NCBI GenBank assembly: GCA_964396555.1
Contig: CAYNFX010000026.1
Location: 1 to 21,585 of the forward strand
Direction: 5' to 3'
From: Geofilum sp964396555
Lineage (GTDB): Bacteria; Bacteroidota; Bacteroidia; Bacteroidales; Marinilabiliaceae
Length of the DNA: 21,585 nt
Part shown: piece after piece, positions 7,246 through 14,820 of the stretch
Layout of the letters: the number at the start of each line of letters is the position of its first letter
Position numbering within the stretch: position 1 is the first letter of the stretch
Notes under the pieces: model-generated
Seen by the model: only the letters and a program-made list of their open reading frames with translations
Databases searched by the model: none
Told to the model about the DNA's origin: nothing
Made by a program: the position numbers and the translations under genes

Positions 7246-8352
7246 CTATAAGTATTTAATAGGATTGCTGTTTACCTGTGATAAATGGAGTGCAAAATTA
7301 GGAAATTTTTTTGTAAGTATCTCACAAAAAACTTCTTTAGTAAATTGCTCACTTTCATAATGCCCTATATCGGCTATTATTATCTTATTTTCAGACTCGA
7401 AGAACTGATGGTACTTGAAATCAGATGAAATGAAAATGTCTACACCTGCCATAATTGCATCTTTTATAAGGAAGCTACCGTTGCCTCCGCAGAGTGCTAC
7501 TTTGTGTATTTCATCGCAGATTATAGCCGTATGTCTGATGGCTCCGGCTTTGCATACATCCTTCAAATACAGCAGGAATTTTTCAGTCGGCATCTTTTCT
7601 GGTAATACCCCTACGACCCCGAAGCCGACTCTATCCCATTTGTTTTTGAGCGGATAAATATCGTAAGCCACTTCCTCGTACGGGTGGGTTTTAAGCAGTG
7701 CGCTTATAACCCTACCTTCTAGATAGTCGGGGAAGATAGTTTCTATCCTTGTCTCCGGTTCAAAGTGAATAACTCCCTTTTCTCCGGCAAAAGGGTTGGT
7801 GTCCTTTCCGCCACGAAAGCTGCCATGACCGGTAAGATTGTAACTGCAGCTGTCATAATTGCCAATATTACCTGCACCTGCATCAAAGAGAGCCTGTCTT
7901 ACCTCGTCTGCCTGGGCATGGGGTACAAAGGTTACCAACTTACAAAGCTTGTCTTTTCGCGACTGCAGTATCTTTTGCTGAGTTATACCCAGCTTATCAG
8001 CAAGTTTACTGCTTACTCCTCCAGCAATACTGTCTATGTTTGTATGAGCCGAATATATAGATATGTCGTACTTTATAGCCTTGCGTAAAATACGTCCGGT
8101 GGCATCTGTATCGCTTATTTTTTTTAAGCCTGAGAAAATCAGGGGGTGATGCGATATTACAAGGTTAACACCAAGCGTAATTGCTTCATCTATTACATCT
8201 TCTGTAATGTCAATACAGATAAGGGCTCCATTGATCTTATCGTCAGGATTTCCCAACTGGATTCCGCTATTGTCGTAACTTTCCTGGAGTGGAGTAGGAG
8301 CCACACTTTCGATCAGTCCGGCAATATCTCTAAGACGTAGTAAAGCACTCAT
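7246..8352 (-). CDS. Nif3-like dinuclear metal centre protein (DUF34, YqfO type)
   Basis: A 368-residue cytoplasmic protein of the NIF3/YbgI fold. Metal ligands expected for the family are visible: HHP at 68-70, SAHTNID at 102-107 (His103, Asp107), and GHYESE at 330-335 (His331, Glu334). The central insert (about 130-245, including CKLVTFVPHAQADEVRQALFDAGAGNIGNYDSCSY in two parts) is the PII/CutA-like domain of long family members such as YqfO. The family forms hexamers with two metal ions per subunit; proposed roles include GTP cyclohydrolase-like or metal-handling activity, none firmly established. It is cotranscribed with the zinc-ribbon gene; upstream on the same strand, after 98 nt with a hairpin, is the MerR-type gene. 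Confidence 0.93.
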   Translation of the reverse strand: MSALLRLRDIAGLIESVAPTPLQESYDNSGIQLGNPDDKINGALICIDITEDVIDEAITLGVNLVISHHPLIFSGLKKISDTDATGRILRKAIKYDISIYSAHTNIDSIAGGVSSKLADKLGITQQKILQSRKDKLCKLVTFVPHAQADEVRQALFDAGAGNIGNYDSCSYNLTGHGSFRGGKDTNPFAGEKGVIHFEPETRIETIFPDYLEGRVISALLKTHPYEEVAYDIYPLKNKWDRVGFGVVGVLPEKMPTEKFLLYLKDVCKAGAIRHTAIICDEIHKVALCGGNGSFLIKDAIMAGVDIFISSDFKYHQFFESENKIIIADIGHYESEQFTKEVFCEILTKKFPNFALHLSQVNSNPIKYL

Positions 8353-8422
8353 TTTTGGAAATGAAGATTGTTTTAGCTGAAGGGAAATACAATCCGAGTA
8401 CCTGAAGCTGGGTTCTTAATTA

Positions 8423-8442
8423 CCCGGATCTCTGGATCCGGG
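8423..8442 (-). terminator. Hairpin after the MerR gene, possible weak terminator
   Basis: CCCGGAT (8423-8429) pairs with ATCCGGG (8436-8442) around a six-base loop, nine bases past the MerR stop. No T run follows on the minus strand, so it may only partly separate the M23/MerR pair from the Nif3 pair, or protect the mRNA end. Confidence 0.4.
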
Positions 8443-8450
8443 AGGCCTAG

Positions 8451-8786
8451 TCACAGGTTGTCCCTAATCGATATAAGTGTTTCCCTGATGTCCTTAAGAC
8501 GTTTAATTAGCTCAAAGTTCTCCTGAGTACTTTCACGGTTCTCTTTGAGTTTAAGCTTTGCACCTTTCAGAGTCATTCCCCTTTCTTTGACCAGGTGGTA
8601 AATAAGGTGAAAATTATCTACATCCTGCTGAGTGAAAAGTCTGTTCCCCTTTTTGTTCTTGTGAGGCTTGATAATATCAAACTCCTTCTCCCAGTATCTG
8701 ATTAGGGAAGTGTTGACATTAAACATGTTGGCCACTTCCCCGATGGAGTAGTACAGTCTTTCTACAATCGGTTCTTTGTAAGGCAT
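8451..8786 (-). CDS. MerR-family transcriptional regulator
   Basis: A 111-residue DNA-binding protein. The winged helix-turn-helix spans about 11-55 (LYYSIGEVANMFNVNTSLIRYWEKEF, then wing NRLFTQQDV), followed by IYHLVKERGMTLKGAKLKL and a C-terminal helical dimerisation region. There are no cysteines and no effector-binding domain, so it is not a metal sensor of the classical MerR kind. It starts 2 nt after the end of the M23 peptidase gene and must be cotranscribed with it. A role in controlling envelope or peptidase genes is only a guess from that linkage. Confidence 0.9.
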   Translation of the reverse strand: MPYKEPIVERLYYSIGEVANMFNVNTSLIRYWEKEFDIIKPHKNKKGNRLFTQQDVDNFHLIYHLVKERGMTLKGAKLKLKENRESTQENFELIKRLKDIRETLISIRDNL

Positions 8787-8788
8787 GG

Positions 8789-9760
8789 CTAATCAAAGGT
8801 TCTGTTACTGTTGGAAGAGATTCTTATCATTTCTTCATATTCTTCAGGATTAAGATCCTGGAAGAAGTAGTGGGTAGGATTCACTGCATGACCTTTGATT
8901 CTTACCTCATAGTGAAGGTGTGGGCCTGTAGATTTACCAGTATTACCAACGAAACCTATCACTTCACCACGCTTGACCTTTTGACCTTCTCTTACCTTGA
9001 AAGCACTCATGTGGGCATAGAGAGTGGTATATCCGAAGCCATGATCTACTTCAACGTAGTTACCGTATCCTATTGCAGATTTTTGAACAGTCTTGACAAC
9101 ACCGTCTCCGGTTACATATATCTCGGTTCCAATAGGTGCAGAGAAGTCAAGCCCTTCATGAAACTTGTTTGTTTTGTAGATCGGGTCAAGACGCATTCCC
9201 CATCCTGAGGCTGTACGTTTAAGGTCTTTGTTGGAAACCGGTTGAATGGCAGGTATGCATCTTATCATCTCTTCCTTGCGTTGTGCAAGATCTATAATTT
9301 CATCAAAGGATTTGGACTGTACGTAGAGCTGTTTCACTACACCATCAAGCTTCTTGGCAGTGCTTATGACCAGTTCTGCATTGTCCAGATCTTCAAGGTA
9401 GCGATAACGGTTCACACCACCAAAACCGGCCCTTCGAACGGCATTGGGTATTGAATCGGCCTCGAAAATGACCCGGTAAACGTTCTCGTCGCGCTGTTGT
9501 ATGTCATCCAATACGTAAAGAGCCTGATCCAGTTTGCTAGCCATAATTTCATATTGGGACAGGAGTCTGCCATTCTCCCTCTCAAGTTTTATTTCACGTG
9601 GGCTCTCAAAAATGTTGGAGTAAAAAAAGAAAAACACCAATCCCATAAAAGCACTAGAAACAGTAAAAGAAAAAGCTTTCCCTAGATAGTATTTAAACCC
9701 TGTTTCTACTCTGTCATAACTAAGTGTTTCGGGGTTGTATTTATACTTTACTTTTGACAT
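8789..9760 (-). CDS. Membrane-anchored M23 (LytM) peptidoglycan endopeptidase
   Basis: A 323-residue protein. A basic cytoplasmic N-terminus (1-30) is followed by a single membrane helix (about 31-50), a coiled-coil stalk (55-90), a helical linker, and a C-terminal M23 domain (185-300). The zinc and catalytic set is complete: His201 and Asp205 (HEGLDF), His250 (LYAHM), His281 and His283 (HLHYEV), so it should be an active zinc endopeptidase cleaving peptide cross-links in the periplasm. The layout resembles other membrane M23 proteins of Bacteroidetes. It heads a two-gene unit with the MerR regulator and is divergent from alaS. Confidence 0.93.
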   Translation of the reverse strand: MSKVKYKYNPETLSYDRVETGFKYYLGKAFSFTVSSAFMGLVFFFFYSNIFESPREIKLERENGRLLSQYEIMASKLDQALYVLDDIQQRDENVYRVIFEADSIPNAVRRAGFGGVNRYRYLEDLDNAELVISTAKKLDGVVKQLYVQSKSFDEIIDLAQRKEEMIRCIPAIQPVSNKDLKRTASGWGMRLDPIYKTNKFHEGLDFSAPIGTEIYVTGDGVVKTVQKSAIGYGNYVEVDHGFGYTTLYAHMSAFKVREGQKVKRGEVIGFVGNTGKSTGPHLHYEVRIKGHAVNPTHYFFQDLNPEEYEEMIRISSNSNRTFD

Positions 9761-9779
9761 ACTACTCTGAATTTGACGC

Positions 9780-9811
9780 TAAAATATAAAATTTTGCCAT
9801 CAACTCGCAAA
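9780..9811 (-). promoter_or_regulatory. Putative promoter of the M23-merR unit
   Basis: On the minus strand a TTTTTG (-33, TTG at 9809-9807) lies 19 nt before TATATTTA (9787-9780), seven of eight matches to the -7 consensus. Transcription would begin near 9773, about 13 nt before the ATG at 9760. Confidence 0.45.
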
Positions 9812-9847
9812 AATCAGGTTATTAATCTATTTTTGCTCGTCGATTAT

Positions 9848-9884
9848 TTACTTTTGTCTGCCCTAATAACTCATTATTTTGAGT
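9848..9884 (+). promoter_or_regulatory. alaS upstream region: -7-like box and leader hairpin
   Basis: TACTTTTG at 9848-9855 exactly matches TAnnTTTG but has no TTG at the right distance (the nearest is 13 nt upstream). If used, the alaS leader would be about 150 nt. It would begin with a small hairpin, AACTCA (9867-9872) with TGAGTT (9879-9884), followed by TTAG. A 7-of-8 box, AATATTTG at 9971-9978, is an alternative nearer start signal. No known riboswitch or T-box is recognisable in 9761-10012. Confidence 0.3.
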
Positions 9885-10012
9885 TTTAGTGTTTGAGAAA
9901 CCCAAAAAATGGATGAGCGTACCTATAGTTAGAGCAAAGTCTTTTACGACTACATAAAATTAAGGTTTCAAATATTTGATCAATCAGTTAATCAGGAATT
10001 TTCTATAATAAC

Positions 10013-12643
10013 ATGACAGCATCTGAGATCAGAGAGAGTTTTCTGAAATTTTTTGAGTCCAAGCAGCATCGTATTGTTTCTTCAGCCCCAATGGTTGTTA
10101 AGGACGACCCAACGTTGATGTTTACCAACGCAGGAATGAACCAGTTTAAGGATATCTTTCTGGGCAACAGGTCAGCGGAGGATCTTAGGGTGGCCAATTC
10201 ACAAAAGTGCCTGCGTGTCTCAGGTAAGCATAACGATTTGGAGGAAGTAGGTCATGATACCTACCACCATACTATGTTCGAGATGCTTGGCAACTGGAGC
10301 TTCGGTGATTATTTCAAACATGAGGCGATTGACTGGGCGTGGGAGTATCTTGTCGAAGTGCTAAGGATTGATCCAGACCGACTATATGCTACTGTTTTTG
10401 AAGGTAATGCTGAGGAAGGGCTTGATCGTGACAGCGAAGCTTCAGAATACTGGAGTAAACATCTTCCTGCTAATAAGATTGTAAACGGAAATAAGAAAGA
10501 TAACTTCTGGGAGATGGGTGATACAGGTCCTTGCGGACCTTGTTCCGAGATCCATATTGATCTACGCGACCAGGCAGCCAGGGCCGCAGTTCCCGGTGAA
10601 CTCCTTGTCAACAAGGATAACCCTGAGGTAATTGAGATCTGGAACCTTGTATTTATCCAATACAACCGCAAGGCTGATGGGGCCCTAGAATCATTGCCGC
10701 AAAGGCACATTGACACAGGAATGGGATTTGAGCGTCTTACAAGAGCTATTCAGGGCAAGACATCAAACTACGATACTGACGTTTTTCAACCGATAATCCA
10801 AAAGATAAGCAGCATCACCGGAATCAAGTATGGAGCGGCAAGGGAAACTGATGTTGCGATGAGGGTAGTTGCTGATCACATTAGAACCATCTCCTTTGCA
10901 ATCTGCGATGGACAGTTGCCATCCAACAACAAGGCAGGTTATGTAATTCGCCGTATTCTTCGCAGGGCTGTAAGATATGCCTATACCTTCCTTGGAATGA
11001 AGGAGACTTTTATGTGCAAGCTTGTTGAGACCCTTATCTCTGTTATGGGTAAGGCTTATCCCGAGTTGGCAGCCAACAGGGATTTAATTGAGAAAGTTAT
11101 AAGGGAAGAGGAAGAAGCCTTTCTTCGTACGCTTGCAACAGGAATTCAGCTACTGGATAAGATTATCGAAGAGAAAAAGCAGAAAGGTTCAAAGATTGTT
11201 GAAGGAAAACTGATTTTTGAACTTTACGATACTTTTGGTTTTCCATATGACCTTACCGAACTAATCCTCAGGGAAAAGGGTCTTGAAGCCAACCATGAGG
11301 AGTTTGACAAAGAAATGGAAGCCCAGAAAGCCAGAGCAAGAAATGCAACGGCGGTAGAAACAGATGACTGGGTGGTTATTAAGAAGGACGATACTGAGGA
11401 GTTTATCGGTTATGATCACCTTGAAGCAGAGGTCGAAATCGTCAAGTATCGTCGCGTTAAGTCAAAGAATAAAGAGCTTTATCAGATCGTCTTTAATATT
11501 ACCCCCTTCTATGCTGAAAGTGGTGGTCAGGTTGGAGACTGTGGATATATTGAAGCCAACGGAGAGAAGTGCGAAATTGCTGAGGTAAAGAAGGAGAATA
11601 ATCTTATAGTTCATCTTGCACCTAAGTTGCCCACAGACGTTACTGCTAAGTTTAAGGCAGTTGTCGATTTGCGTAAGCGTCAAATGACTGCAAATCATCA
11701 CACTGCAACTCACCTACTGCACAAGGCACTTCGCAAAATATTGGGAACCCACGTTGAGCAACGAGGCTCACTTGTTCATCCCGATTATCTGCGTTTTGAC
11801 TTTTCTCACTTCCAAAAGATGAGTGAAGAGGAAATAAGGCTTGTAGAACGCGAGGTTAACCGAGAAATCAGGATGAACCTGCCACTTGAAGAACACCGTA
11901 CTATTCCTATTGCCAAGGCAAAAGAAATGGGGGCAATGGCTCTCTTTGGTGAGAAATACGGAGATGTTGTAAGGGCTATACGGTTTGGTGAGTCTGTTGA
12001 GCTTTGCGGTGGTACTCACGTTAGCGCTACTGGTCAGATTGGTATTTTTAAGATTGTTGCCGAGTCTTCAGTTGCCGCCGGTGTAAGGCGTATTGAAGCT
12101 GTAGCTGGAGAAAAGGCTGAAGAACTGATGTATGCGCAAACGGACATGCTCAGGGAACTTGCAGAAATTCTACACAAACAGAAGGATCTGCGTAAAGGAA
12201 TAGAGTCTTTGGTTTCTGAGAATAGCGAGCTGATGAAGGAAGTTGAGACCTTCAGACAAGGTGTGATTCAGGCTTTAAAGCGTGGTATCAGCGATGATGC
12301 CACGGAGGTAAACGGAGTCAAATTGATGCACTGCCAGCTCAAACCTATATTCAGCAAGAGCGTTAAGGATATTGCATTTCAGTTGAGGTCAGAATGCGAC
12401 AGTAATATGGCAGCTGTACTTGGCGTAGAAGTTGACGGTAAGGCTCAAATTGCAATAATCGTTTCCGAGGAACTTGTTGAAAAGGGTCTTGATGCGATAG
12501 AACTGATCAAAGCCGTTTCTCCTGAAATAAATGGTGGAGGTGGAGGACAGAAGTTTTTTGCCACTGCCGGAGGAAAGAACCCTATAGGATTGCAGGCTGC
12601 AATAAGCAAGGCACTTGGCCTTATCAAGGAAAAACTTTCCTGA
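10013..12643 (+). CDS. alaS: Alanine--tRNA ligase
   Basis: Charges tRNA-Ala in the cytoplasm. The 876 residues match the usual bacterial length and domain order. The class II catalytic domain comes first (motif 1 region FTNAGMNQFKDIFLG, then GDTGPCGPCSEIH and GMGFERL). The editing domain has HTATH (His563, His567) and CGGTH (Cys665, His669), the zinc ligands that align with E. coli His564, His568, Cys666 and His670. The C-Ala domain ends with the glycine-rich GGGGGQKFFATAGG. Editing is therefore expected to be intact. It stands alone, with a terminator 77 nt downstream. Confidence 0.98.
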   Translation: MTASEIRESFLKFFESKQHRIVSSAPMVVKDDPTLMFTNAGMNQFKDIFLGNRSAEDLRVANSQKCLRVSGKHNDLEEVGHDTYHHTMFEMLGNWSFGDYFKHEAIDWAWEYLVEVLRIDPDRLYATVFEGNAEEGLDRDSEASEYWSKHLPANKIVNGNKKDNFWEMGDTGPCGPCSEIHIDLRDQAARAAVPGELLVNKDNPEVIEIWNLVFIQYNRKADGALESLPQRHIDTGMGFERLTRAIQGKTSNYDTDVFQPIIQKISSITGIKYGAARETDVAMRVVADHIRTISFAICDGQLPSNNKAGYVIRRILRRAVRYAYTFLGMKETFMCKLVETLISVMGKAYPELAANRDLIEKVIREEEEAFLRTLATGIQLLDKIIEEKKQKGSKIVEGKLIFELYDTFGFPYDLTELILREKGLEANHEEFDKEMEAQKARARNATAVETDDWVVIKKDDTEEFIGYDHLEAEVEIVKYRRVKSKNKELYQIVFNITPFYAESGGQVGDCGYIEANGEKCEIAEVKKENNLIVHLAPKLPTDVTAKFKAVVDLRKRQMTANHHTATHLLHKALRKILGTHVEQRGSLVHPDYLRFDFSHFQKMSEEEIRLVEREVNREIRMNLPLEEHRTIPIAKAKEMGAMALFGEKYGDVVRAIRFGESVELCGGTHVSATGQIGIFKIVAESSVAAGVRRIEAVAGEKAEELMYAQTDMLRELAEILHKQKDLRKGIESLVSENSELMKEVETFRQGVIQALKRGISDDATEVNGVKLMHCQLKPIFSKSVKDIAFQLRSECDSNMAAVLGVEVDGKAQIAIIVSEELVEKGLDAIELIKAVSPEINGGGGGQKFFATAGGKNPIGLQAAISKALGLIKEKLS

Positions 12644-12719
12644 TCTGCTGTTATAAAAGGCAGTCTCCAGAATATGCCATTAAAAGGGCACAATTCTTTG
12701 TGAAATCATACAGATATAT

Positions 12720-12750
12720 AAGGCTGTCCCGCGGGACAGCCTTTATCTTT
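12720..12750 (+). terminator. Rho-independent terminator after alaS
   Basis: A perfect palindrome, AAGGCTGTCCC then GC then GGGACAGCCTT (12720-12743), folding with a CCGCGG loop, followed by TATCTTTTT. The 158-base gap between alaS and the capA stop holds no other feature I can support. Confidence 0.8.
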
Positions 12751-12801
12751 TTACAGGATTTGGGTTTATCCTGTGATTTTAGAATTTTATGGGATGATTT
12801 A

Positions 12802-13896
12802 TTACTTAAGTGGCCATTCCTCAGTAATTTCCTGGATCCCTGTATTACTCTTCATTACACCTCTGGCTTTGTTAAGATAGCTATACATGCCTCCCTGTGC
12901 ATCTCTCAGATGCTCGGGCAAGCCGATCTTTGAGTAAAGTGAAGCCGGCAGTACATAGTAATTCTTTTTGCCATTCTCGACCGGTGTATAGACCCATGTA
13001 AGAAGGTATTCGGCATTTATAACCTTAGCTGTACATCCCTCTTTCTCTATTTCCACCCGTACCATAACACCTCCATCGGTATACTCATTCCTTTGATTTG
13101 AGACAAAATTACCTAGCGAATAGACGAGTATCCGTCGCTTGCCGTTTTCGTCTTCAGTCATATGCATGGGCTGTACCACATGAGGGTGTGAACCAATAAT
13201 GATGTCGACTCCCTGATCGAAGAGAAACTCAGCCGTAGATCGCTGCGAAGCGTTGGGTTGCAATGCATACTCGTCACCCCAGTGGATGCAAACTATTATC
13301 AGGTCAGGATTAAGGTTCCTGGAAGTCACGATATGATCAGCTATCTCCTCCCTCACTATATGGTTGACGATATTAGGCTGACGTACTGCTATTCCGTTAG
13401 TGCCATAAGTATAGTTAAGGATTGCGAGTCGTATTCCGTTAATCTCCACCAACTTGGGGTTGTTGTTGCTGAAGTCGGTACTGTCCTTGAAGGTCCCGGT
13501 ATAGTTGAAATACATCCTTTCCATTACATCAATGGTTCTTTCCATACCTTTTTGTCCACGGTCATAAGAGTGGTTATTGGCAGTAACCAGGAAGTTGACA
13601 CCAGCATTTTTATATGCAAGGGCAAGGGCATCGGGAGATGAAAAGGCAGGATAACCTGTAAAAGGAGGTCCGGCAAGAGTGACTTCCAGATTGCCCACGA
13701 CGATATCGGCAGAACGGAAAGACGGTTCTATGTATTTCAAAGTTGGTTCATAATCATAGCTCCCATCAGCCTGTTGGGCACTTGTAATCTGTCCGCCATG
13801 TCCCATAATATCGCCAAAAAACAGCAGCGATGCCTTTTGAGCCATTAGTCCCTGCAATGCAATCGCAAGCAGAATAAATGCATAAAACTTCCTCAT
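12802..13896 (-). CDS. CapA-type metallophosphatase (PgsA/CapA family), secreted
   Basis: The ATG at 13896 is chosen over an in-frame TTG at 13935 because a promoter -7 box lies between them (13918-13925) and a signal peptide (MRKFYAFILLAIALQGLMAQ) starts there; this gives 364 residues. Metallophosphatase motifs in order: FFGDIM (Asp29), GNLE (Asn69), ANNHSYDRG (Asn107, His109), HWGDE (His205), GSHPH (His237, His239) and YSLGNF. This is the PGA_cap/CapA domain found in poly-gamma-glutamate capsule loci. No capB, capC or other capsule gene is nearby, so in this genome it is probably a stand-alone exported phosphoesterase. The substrate is unknown. Confidence 0.9.
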   Translation of the reverse strand: MRKFYAFILLAIALQGLMAQKASLLFFGDIMGHGGQITSAQQADGSYDYEPTLKYIEPSFRSADIVVGNLEVTLAGPPFTGYPAFSSPDALALAYKNAGVNFLVTANNHSYDRGQKGMERTIDVMERMYFNYTGTFKDSTDFSNNNPKLVEINGIRLAILNYTYGTNGIAVRQPNIVNHIVREEIADHIVTSRNLNPDLIIVCIHWGDEYALQPNASQRSTAEFLFDQGVDIIIGSHPHVVQPMHMTEDENGKRRILVYSLGNFVSNQRNEYTDGGVMVRVEIEKEGCTAKVINAEYLLTWVYTPVENGKKNYYVLPASLYSKIGLPEHLRDAQGGMYSYLNKARGVMKSNTGIQEITEEWPLK

Positions 13897-13917
13897 GTTC
13901 CCGGGTTTACCTTTCAA

Positions 13918-13949
13918 CAAAACTAAAGAATTCAATAACTATCCCAAAA
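13918..13949 (-). promoter_or_regulatory. Promoter of the CapA-type gene
   Basis: On the minus strand TTTTG (13949-13945) is followed after 19 nt by TAGTTTTG (13925-13918), a full -33/-7 match. The predicted transcript starts near 13911, about 15 nt before the ATG at 13896, which rules out the upstream TTG. Confidence 0.65.
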
Positions 13950-13999
13950 CCTATGCTTGATTAGAAATATTTATTTATCTGATTTTTCTGTATTTTCAC

Positions 14000-14028
14000 T
14001 TGATAATAAAAAAAATACTCTACCTTTG
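14000..14028 (+). promoter_or_regulatory. Promoter of the cold-shock gene
   Basis: TTG (14000-14002), an 18-nt A-rich spacer, and TACCTTTG (14021-14028) fit the Bacteroidetes consensus. The leader would be only about 25 nt, unlike the long thermosensing leader of E. coli cspA. Confidence 0.7.
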
Positions 14029-14058
14029 ACCCATCAATCAATTTATTTTTATCACATT

Positions 14059-14250
14059 ATGAACAAAGGAATTGTAAAATTCTTTAATGATACCAAAGGT
14101 TTCGGTTTCATTAGGGATGAAGAAACAGGCGAAGAATACTTCGTACACGTAACTGGTCTGGTTGACAAAATCAGAGAAAACGATGAAGTCACTTTCGATC
14201 TACAAGAAGGTCGTAAGGGTCTGAACGCCGTTAATGTTAAATTGGCTTAG
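14059..14250 (+). CDS. Cold-shock domain protein (CspA family)
   Basis: A 63-residue single cold-shock domain, an OB-fold that binds single-stranded RNA and DNA and melts RNA structure. RNP1 is KGFGFI (13-18) and RNP2 is YFVHV (27-31). The ATG at 14059 is used because the promoter lies just upstream; the frame continues upstream to 13957 but that part is across the promoter and has no domain. The sequence starts MNKGIVKFFNDTKGFGF, a standard Csp N-terminus. It is monocistronic, with a strong terminator 38 nt after the stop. Whether it is cold-induced cannot be seen here. Confidence 0.95.
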   Translation: MNKGIVKFFNDTKGFGFIRDEETGEEYFVHVTGLVDKIRENDEVTFDLQEGRKGLNAVNVKLA

Positions 14251-14288
14251 TTATATTACTATATAACTTCTGAGAACATTAAAGTGCT

Positions 14289-14320
14289 AAGGCTGTTTGC
14301 TCCTGCAAACAGCCTTTTTT
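14289..14320 (+). terminator. Rho-independent terminator after the cold-shock gene
   Basis: AAGGCTGTTTGC (14289-14300) pairs with GCAAACAGCCTT (14305-14316) around TCCT, followed by a T run. It separates the Csp gene from the convergent ispF, whose stop is at 14326. Confidence 0.92.
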
Positions 14321-14325
14321 CTTTC

Positions 14326-14814
14326 TTATTTTTTGTAGATAAGTACGCTTGCGTAGGCAGCTATTCCATCTCCAGTACCAACAAAGCCCATCTTTTCTGT
14401 AGTCGTCGCCTTAATTGATAGCTGAGAGGCTTCAATGTTCATTACCCTGCTTAGAACGTCCTGCATTTGAGGAATTAGCGGGTTAAGTTTTGGTCTTTCA
14501 AGGGCCACTGTTGAGTCTATATTACCAATCTCATAACCGGCTTCGCGAATCAGGTCTGTAGTTTTTTTAAGCAGGATCTTGCTGTCGATGCCTTTGATAG
14601 AAGGATCGTTGTCGGGAAAGTGAAAACCGATATCCCGCATGTTGGCAGCCCCAAAGAGTGCATCGCATATAGCATGGATAAGGACGTCTCCGTCTGAATG
14701 CCCTACCGACCCTTTTTCGAAGGGAACCTCTATACCCCCTATCCACAATTTATAGCCTTCGGCCAAGCGGTGTACGTCATAGCCGAAACCTGTTCTCCAG
14801 TTGTAATTACTCAT
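14326..14814 (-). CDS. ispF: 2-C-methyl-D-erythritol 2,4-cyclodiphosphate synthase
   Basis: Cyclises CDP-ME-2-phosphate, releasing CMP, in the MEP pathway of isoprenoid synthesis; cytoplasmic trimer. The 162 residues carry the metal site GYDVHR (Asp13, His15) and His47 in LIHAICDAL, the flexible loop GHSDGDVL, ALERPKLNP, and the C-terminal ATTTEKMGFVGTGDGIAA that contacts the nucleotide. It lies 6 nt downstream of porV and should be cotranscribed with it. I recall the same order in Porphyromonas, so the linkage is probably ancestral rather than functional. Confidence 0.97.
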   Translation of the reverse strand: MSNYNWRTGFGYDVHRLAEGYKLWIGGIEVPFEKGSVGHSDGDVLIHAICDALFGAANMRDIGFHFPDNDPSIKGIDSKILLKKTTDLIREAGYEIGNIDSTVALERPKLNPLIPQMQDVLSRVMNIEASQLSIKATTTEKMGFVGTGDGIAAYASVLIYKK

Positions 14815-14820
14815 TACTAT

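Noticed and set aside
8451..8786. MerR gene as a mercury, zinc or copper sensor
   Set aside because: The protein has no cysteines and no metal-binding C-terminus.
9861..9890. Leader hairpin as a terminator or known riboswitch
   Set aside because: The stem has only six AT-rich pairs and no recognisable aptamer core.
13957..14058. N-terminal extension of the cold-shock protein
   Set aside because: The extension spans the -33 and -7 boxes and adds no domain; the Csp fold begins at the ATG at 14059.
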